From CAZNGF01 sp964572855 (lineage in GTDB: Bacteria > Bipolaricaulota > Bipolaricaulia > RBG-16-55-9 > JAJCYT01): a DNA stretch of 33,919 nucleotides. The position numbers and the translations under genes were made by a program. Where the stretch lies: NCBI GenBank assembly GCA_964572855.1, contig CAZNGF010000027.1, positions 1 through 33,919 on the forward strand, written 5' to 3'. How positions within the stretch are numbered: position 1 is the first letter of the stretch; each line of letters starts with the position of its first letter. Under the pieces are notes generated by a model that saw nothing but the letters and a program-made list of their open reading frames with translations, was not told the origin of the DNA and made no database searches. Shown one piece after another: positions 29,801 to 33,919 of this stretch.

Positions 29801-30457
29801 GTGGAGCAAACGGAACGGTTGGAAGCGATCACGCAAGGCGTGGCCGCCATGGACAAGGCCGGGGTGATCGCGAGCGTGGAGGCCGCGCTGGAGGAGGAAG
29901 TCGCCCCCATGGCGGTGATCCAGGCGGGCCTGGCGCCGGGGATGCAGCGCATCGGCAAGCGCTTCGCCGCCGGCGAGTGCTTCGTGCCCGAGGTCTTGCT
30001 GGCCTCCAAGGCGCTCTACGCGGGCCTGGCGTTGGTCGAGCCGCTGCTGCCGCCGGCCGCCGCGTCGAGCGAGGTGCGCGTGTTGCTGGGCGTGGTGGCC
30101 GGGGACGTGCACGACATCGGCAAGAACATCGTCAAGCTCATGCTGAGCACCTCGGGCTTTTCGGTGGTGGACCTGGGCAAGAACGTCAAGGCCGAACAGT
30201 TCCTGGAGGCCATCGAGACCCACGAGCCCCAGGTGGTGGGCATCTCGACCCTGATGTCGCCCACCATCAAGACCGTGGAACGCACGATTCGTACGATTCG
30301 CGACGCCGGCCTGGCCGACGGCCTGACGATCGTGGTGGGCGGCGCGCCCCTCAACGCCGAGCTGGCCGAGCAGATCGGCGCCGACCTGTACGCGCGCGAC
30401 GCCGACGAGGCCGTACGCGCCCTCTCGGCGCGCTACGCGCTCCCGGTGGAATCGTGA
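29801..30457 (+). CDS. corrinoid (B12-binding) protein, MtaC/MtbC type
   Basis: 218 residues. The N-terminal helical cap domain (1-88) is followed by the B12-binding Rossmann domain with the base-off motif DVHDIGKNI (102-110), whose His104 should ligate cobalt, then STLMSPTIKTV and VVGGAPL. Such proteins carry a methyl group between two methyltransferases. GTG start at 29801 with AAAGGAG upstream. The next gene overlaps its stop (GTGA). The substrate-specific methyltransferase is not in the window, unless the UroD-type enzyme next door plays both parts. Confidence 0.9.
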   Translation: MEQTERLEAITQGVAAMDKAGVIASVEAALEEEVAPMAVIQAGLAPGMQRIGKRFAAGECFVPEVLLASKALYAGLALVEPLLPPAAASSEVRVLLGVVAGDVHDIGKNIVKLMLSTSGFSVVDLGKNVKAEQFLEAIETHEPQVVGISTLMSPTIKTVERTIRTIRDAGLADGLTIVVGGAPLNAELAEQIGADLYARDADEAVRALSARYALPVES

Positions 30458-31446
30458 CGCCCCAGGAGCGTGTGCTGGCCACGTTGGGCGGCCGACCTGC
30501 CGACCGCGTGCCGGCCGTGCCCATGGTGGCCGGCGACCACGCCGCGCGCCTCTGCGGCGTCCCGCTGGCGCGCATCTACGAGGACGGCCCGACGCTGGGG
30601 CGCGTGCTGGTCGAGGCGACCCGCCACTACGGGCTCGACGCCGTGATCGTGTTCTCGGACGTGGCCGTCGAGGCCGAGGCCATCGGCGCCGAGCTCGAGT
30701 TCCCCGAGGAGGGCATCCCCTTCGTGGTCGCGCCCACGGACGAGCTGCGTTGCCCGGACCCGCTGCGCGACGGGCGCATGCCGCTCATCCTGGAGGCCAC
30801 GCGCGCCTGCCGGGACGCGCTCGGCGAGGAGGCGCTCGTGTTCGCCTCGATCAAGGGGCCGTTCTCGTTGGCCACGCTGATCAGCGAGCCCGAAGCGTTT
30901 TTCAGCGCGCTGCTGAGCGATCCCGATGCCGTACACGGGAAGGTCGCGTTTGCCACCCAAGTTCAGATGCGCTACGCCGACGCCGCCATCGCGGCCGGCG
31001 CCACGGCCTTGTTCGTGGGCGACCCGTTTGCCACCGGCGAGCTGATCGGCCCCGACTTCTACGAGCGCTTCGCCCTGCCCTACTGCCGCCAGCTCGTCGA
31101 CCACATCCACGCCGCGGGGCGCCCGGTCGTCCTGCACATCTGCGGGGAGACGGCTTGCCTGCTCCCGCTCATCCCGCGCACGGGGGCGCAAGCCTTCAGC
31201 GTGGACGAGATCGAGCTGGCCGCCGCGCAGCGCGCCCTGGCGGGGGAAACGGTGCTGATGGGCAACGTCAGCACGTCGCTGCTGCGCGACGGGACGCCGC
31301 AAGCGGTCCACGAGGCGGCGCGGGACTGTCTGCGGGCGACGCGCGGGCACCCGTTCCTGCTGTCGGCGGCCTGCGACGTGCCGATGGAGACGCCCGAGGA
31401 GAACGTGTTCGCGCTGGTGCGCGCCGCCCGGGAGTGGGACGGATGA
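30454..31446 (+). CDS. UroD/MtaA-type corrinoid methyltransferase
   Basis: 330 residues of the uroporphyrinogen-decarboxylase superfamily, methyltransferase branch: it lacks decarboxylase context and has the zinc motif VLHICGETA (His-X-Cys) plus the C-terminal SAACDVPMETPEENV, where another Cys completes the site in MtaA/MtbA-like enzymes. Members move methyl groups between a corrinoid protein and a thiol or tetrahydrofolate; others demethylate aromatic ethers or amines. Start GTG 30454, overlapping the corrinoid gene. The direction and acceptor cannot be read from sequence. Confidence 0.87.
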   Translation: MTPQERVLATLGGRPADRVPAVPMVAGDHAARLCGVPLARIYEDGPTLGRVLVEATRHYGLDAVIVFSDVAVEAEAIGAELEFPEEGIPFVVAPTDELRCPDPLRDGRMPLILEATRACRDALGEEALVFASIKGPFSLATLISEPEAFFSALLSDPDAVHGKVAFATQVQMRYADAAIAAGATALFVGDPFATGELIGPDFYERFALPYCRQLVDHIHAAGRPVVLHICGETACLLPLIPRTGAQAFSVDEIELAAAQRALAGETVLMGNVSTSLLRDGTPQAVHEAARDCLRATRGHPFLLSAACDVPMETPEENVFALVRAAREWDG

Positions 31447-33008
31447 GCAAGACGATCGCCGTGCGTACGGCCCGGGGCCAAACCGCCTTGGATGTGCTGC
31501 GGGCGCGGGGGGTTTTGCTCGCTTCGGAGTGCGGCGGGCGCGGGACGTGCGGGACCTGCCGCCTGCGCGTGCTGGCAGGGGGGTTCGCCTCGCTGACCGA
31601 GGTCGAACGGGCGCTGCTCAGCGAGGCCGAGCGCGCGGCCGGCACGCGGCTCGCCTGCCGCCTGCGCGGCGCGGGCACGGTGCGGGTTCGGGAGGAGGGG
31701 AGCGCGTCGCGGACGCTGTCCCTGGCCGGGGACCGCACGGGGGACGCCGCGCCGCGCTACGGGGTCGCAATCGATCTCGGCACGACCACGCTGCGGCTGT
31801 CGTTGCTGGATTTCGCCAATGGGGAGCGCCTGGGCGCGGTGCAGGCACTCAACGCGCAGGCTGGTTGGGGCGCGGACGTGATGACGCGCATGAGCTGGGC
31901 GCTGGAGGCGCCGGAGCACGCGCGCCGACTGGCCGAAATCGTTCGTGGTCAACTCAGCGGGGAGATCGAGCAACTCGCTCAAGCCCACCACCTCCGTCCC
32001 GACCAAGTCGAACGCGTCGCCGTGGTGGGCAACACGGCCATGACGCACCTGCTCACCGGGACCGAGGTCGAGCCGCTGGCGCTGTTCCCCTACGCCTCGC
32101 CGCTGGAGGGGCGCGGCGCCCTGCGCCTCGCCGCCGCCGACTGGGGCTGGAACCTGGCGCCGGGGGCGGACTGCGTTGTCTTGCCCGTGCTGCGCAGCTT
32201 CGTGGGCTCGGACCTGCTGGCCGATTTGATCCAGGTCGGCATGGGCGAGTCCGGGGCGATGACGCTGCTGCTCGACCTGGGGACCAACGGCGAGGTCGCG
32301 CTCGGGAATCGTGAGATAATCTGGTGTGCCAGCGCGGCGGCCGGTTGCGCCTTCGAGGCCACCAGCCTGCGCTGCGGCGTGGGCGCCCGCCCCGGCGCGG
32401 TGTGGCGCGTGCGGACGAAAGGGGACGCAATCCGGTGCGACACGCTGGAGGACGAACCGCCCATCGGATTCTGCGGCTCGGGCGCGCTGAGCGCGCTGGC
32501 GCTGCTGCGCCAACAGGAACGCCTGCAGGCCGACGGCCGCATCGCCCCCGCCGAGCCGAGCCACGCGCGCAACGGGGACGCCTCGGTCTGGCTGACGCCC
32601 CGCTTGCACGTCACCCAGGACGACGTGCGCCAGATCCAACTGGCCAAGGGGGCCATCGCCGCCGCGACCGGCGCCCTGCTGGACCGGGCGGGCGTGCGCG
32701 CCGACCGACTGGAGCGCGTCGTGCTGATCGGGAACTTCGGCCGCAATCTGGACGTGCCCGCCGCGCTTGCGCTGGGCCTGCTGCCACCCGTGCCGGCCGC
32801 GCGCGTCGAGGTGTGCCAGGAGGCCACGCTGCTGGGGGCCGAACGGGCGCTGTGCCGCCCCGAAACGCTGCGGGCATACGAGCGCCTGGCCGCCGAGGTC
32901 GCCTGGGTGAGTCTGGTCGAGCTGGAGGACTTCGCCGACCGCTTCGCCGCGGGGATGCGTTTGAGCCCGCAGGAGGCGTTCCACTCGCTGCCGGAGGAGT
33001 ACAACTGA
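31443..33008 (+). CDS. RACo-type reductive activator of corrinoid proteins
   Basis: 521 residues. An N-terminal [2Fe-2S] ferredoxin domain has C30, C36, C39 and C72 (ECGGRGTCGTC, LACRL). After a linker, an ASKHA ATPase domain (DUF4445) starts at YGVAIDLGTTTLRLSLLD and contains VVGNTAMTHLL, LLLDLGTNGE and FCGSGALSAL. Such proteins use ATP to reactivate the Co(II) form of corrinoid proteins to Co(I). ATG 31443 overlaps the preceding stop. Its presence argues that the corrinoid protein next to it works in redox-active catalysis. Confidence 0.92.
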   Translation: MSKTIAVRTARGQTALDVLRARGVLLASECGGRGTCGTCRLRVLAGGFASLTEVERALLSEAERAAGTRLACRLRGAGTVRVREEGSASRTLSLAGDRTGDAAPRYGVAIDLGTTTLRLSLLDFANGERLGAVQALNAQAGWGADVMTRMSWALEAPEHARRLAEIVRGQLSGEIEQLAQAHHLRPDQVERVAVVGNTAMTHLLTGTEVEPLALFPYASPLEGRGALRLAAADWGWNLAPGADCVVLPVLRSFVGSDLLADLIQVGMGESGAMTLLLDLGTNGEVALGNREIIWCASAAAGCAFEATSLRCGVGARPGAVWRVRTKGDAIRCDTLEDEPPIGFCGSGALSALALLRQQERLQADGRIAPAEPSHARNGDASVWLTPRLHVTQDDVRQIQLAKGAIAAATGALLDRAGVRADRLERVVLIGNFGRNLDVPAALALGLLPPVPAARVEVCQEATLLGAERALCRPETLRAYERLAAEVAWVSLVELEDFADRFAAGMRLSPQEAFHSLPEEYN

Positions 33009-33009
33009 G

Positions 33010-33919
33010 GTGACGACATTGACAGCACACGAGCCGTTGAGTTCGGAAACGAACGCGGACGCTTCGAGGTACGAGCCGATCGAACGGGTGCGGGCCGACG
33101 CGGAACGCTACCTGCGCGAGCAAGCCGAGCGGGGCGCGGTGCTGGTGGGCAGCGTCTACGGTTTCGCGCCGCCCGAGCTGATCCGCGCCTGCGGGGCCGT
33201 GCCGGTGCGGCTCTCCCGCTCGGGCGGGTTCGAAGCGCAGCAGCGCGGCGAGCAGTTGATCGCCAGCACGTGCACGTACTGCAAGGCCCTGGTGGGCAGC
33301 GCCGACGATTTCCCGCAGGCCGCGTTGTCCCTCCTGGTGGGCGATGGGCTTTGCGAGGCCCTGCGCCGGGCGGTCGAGGTGTGGGCGGAACGGTTGGAGC
33401 GGCCGGTCCACGCCATGTCGGTGCCGCGCGTGGGCGGTCCCGGCGCGCTGGGCCACTATCTGGACGAGCTGCGCGAACTGGCGGGGGTCGTGTGCGGCCT
33501 GACGGGCCAGTCCTTGGACCACGGCCGCTTGCGGGCCGAGCTGGCAGCGGGCAACCGCGCCCGCGCGCTGCTGCGGGAGATCAACGATCATCGCTGTTTC
33601 GAGCCGCCGCGCTTGCGCGCCAGCGAGCTGTGGACGTTGACCGCCGCGGCGGCCCAGCTTCCACCGGAGCGGGCGCTGGCGGCGCTGGGAGGCGTACTGC
33701 ACGAGCTGCCGCAGAGGCCGCCCCTGGGCGCGGCGAAGGGAAAACGCCTGCTCTGGTTCGGCAGCCTGCTGGCCCAGGACGACCGCGCGTGCGTCGAGCT
33801 GGTCGAGGGGGCGGGCGGCCACATCGCCTCGGACGCGCTGGGGGAAGGGCAGGGGGCGTTCTGGCACGATTTCGCGCTCGACGACGACCCCTGGCGCGCG
33901 CTGGCCCACGGCGCGCTGG
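33010..33919 (+). CDS. 2-hydroxyacyl-CoA dehydratase/BcrB-like protein, 3' end outside
   Basis: Open from GTG 33010 (1 nt after the preceding stop) to the right edge, at least 303 residues. Landmarks of the HgdB/BcrC/double-cubane family include the VGSVYGFAPPELIRACGAVPVRL block (begins near 42) and STCTYCKALVGSA with cluster-ligand cysteines, then CGLTGQSLD. The family reduces difficult substrates at low potential with Fe-S clusters; a member next to a corrinoid activator could feed electrons to the corrinoid or reduce the demethylated product. The activase usually needed by this family is not visible; the RACo-type ATPase may stand in. The missing 3' end prevents subfamily assignment. Confidence 0.75.
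   Translation, partial: MTTLTAHEPLSSETNADASRYEPIERVRADAERYLREQAERGAVLVGSVYGFAPPELIRACGAVPVRLSRSGGFEAQQRGEQLIASTCTYCKALVGSADDFPQAALSLLVGDGLCEALRRAVEVWAERLERPVHAMSVPRVGGPGALGHYLDELRELAGVVCGLTGQSLDHGRLRAELAAGNRARALLREINDHRCFEPPRLRASELWTLTAAAAQLPPERALAALGGVLHELPQRPPLGAAKGKRLLWFGSLLAQDDRACVELVEGAGGHIASDALGEGQGAFWHDFALDDDPWRALAHGAL

Noticed and set aside
31443..33008. Further in-frame UGA selenocysteine sites in the corrinoid cluster
   Set aside because: All genes there end with overlapping or closely followed start codons and show normal lengths; no frame continues with homologous sequence after its TGA.

Overview
This is about 34 kb of a high-GC bacterial chromosome with dense, short-spaced operons. 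It contains one scaffold gap of exactly 100 N (24087-24186). No ribosomal RNA or other lineage marker is present, so I do not name a phylum. Twin-arginine signals, a lipobox, a diheme c-type cytochrome, FeoB, a molybdenum-cofactor gene, a complete selenocysteine system and a corrinoid methyl-transfer cluster point to an anaerobic or microaerobic lifestyle. The GTAGGGGC palindromes and the uncollapsed duplicate beside the gap suggest a metagenome-type assembly.

Layout. 0.1-4.1 kb: housekeeping genes: a winged-helix regulator (minus strand), dephospho-CoA kinase, lemA-htpX, a deoxynucleoside kinase and an HU protein, several with readable sigma-70 promoters. 4.2-9.6 kb: a diheme cytochrome c and mobA (both minus), an Rrf2 regulator-feoB-FeoA-like iron operon, and a PKD lipoprotein. 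9.7-15.5 kb: selC (tRNA-Sec)-selA-selB-selD, where this selD is itself a selenoprotein with an in-frame UGA at 13302, followed by a second, separately promoted selD with Cys at that position. 15.7-17.3 kb: a thioredoxin-reductase-like flavoprotein and, on the minus strand, an 80-residue DUF4242-like protein with an in-frame UGA at codon 20. The paralogue at 25.0 kb has Cys at the same position, so this is a strong candidate for a new selenoprotein. 17.4-23.7 kb: a nitrate/taurine-type ABC permease and ATPase, an ArsR regulator with a Met-rich small protein, then the Tat-exported binding protein, an unknown 301-residue protein and a thioredoxin-like protein. 24.0-33.9 kb: a SAM methyltransferase, the Cys DUF4242 paralogue, a spermidine/putrescine-type ABC transporter, a small EamA protein, a corrinoid protein, a UroD/MtaA-type methyltransferase, a RACo-type corrinoid activator and a 2-hydroxyacyl-CoA-dehydratase-like protein that runs off the right edge.

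The strongest window-wide signal is regulatory. About ten promoters share one architecture: two FNR/CRP-like palindromes (consensus YTGAY-N4-RTCAK, 14 bp) with centres exactly 22 bp apart, then a TAnnnT -10 hexamer starting 22 nt after the second palindrome. They precede the cytochrome, the iron operon, the lipoprotein, the sel operon, the second selD, the reductase, the new selenoprotein, both transporter parts and a probable small RNA. A single FNR-family regulator, encoded outside the window, probably links selenium, iron, redox and transport genes here.
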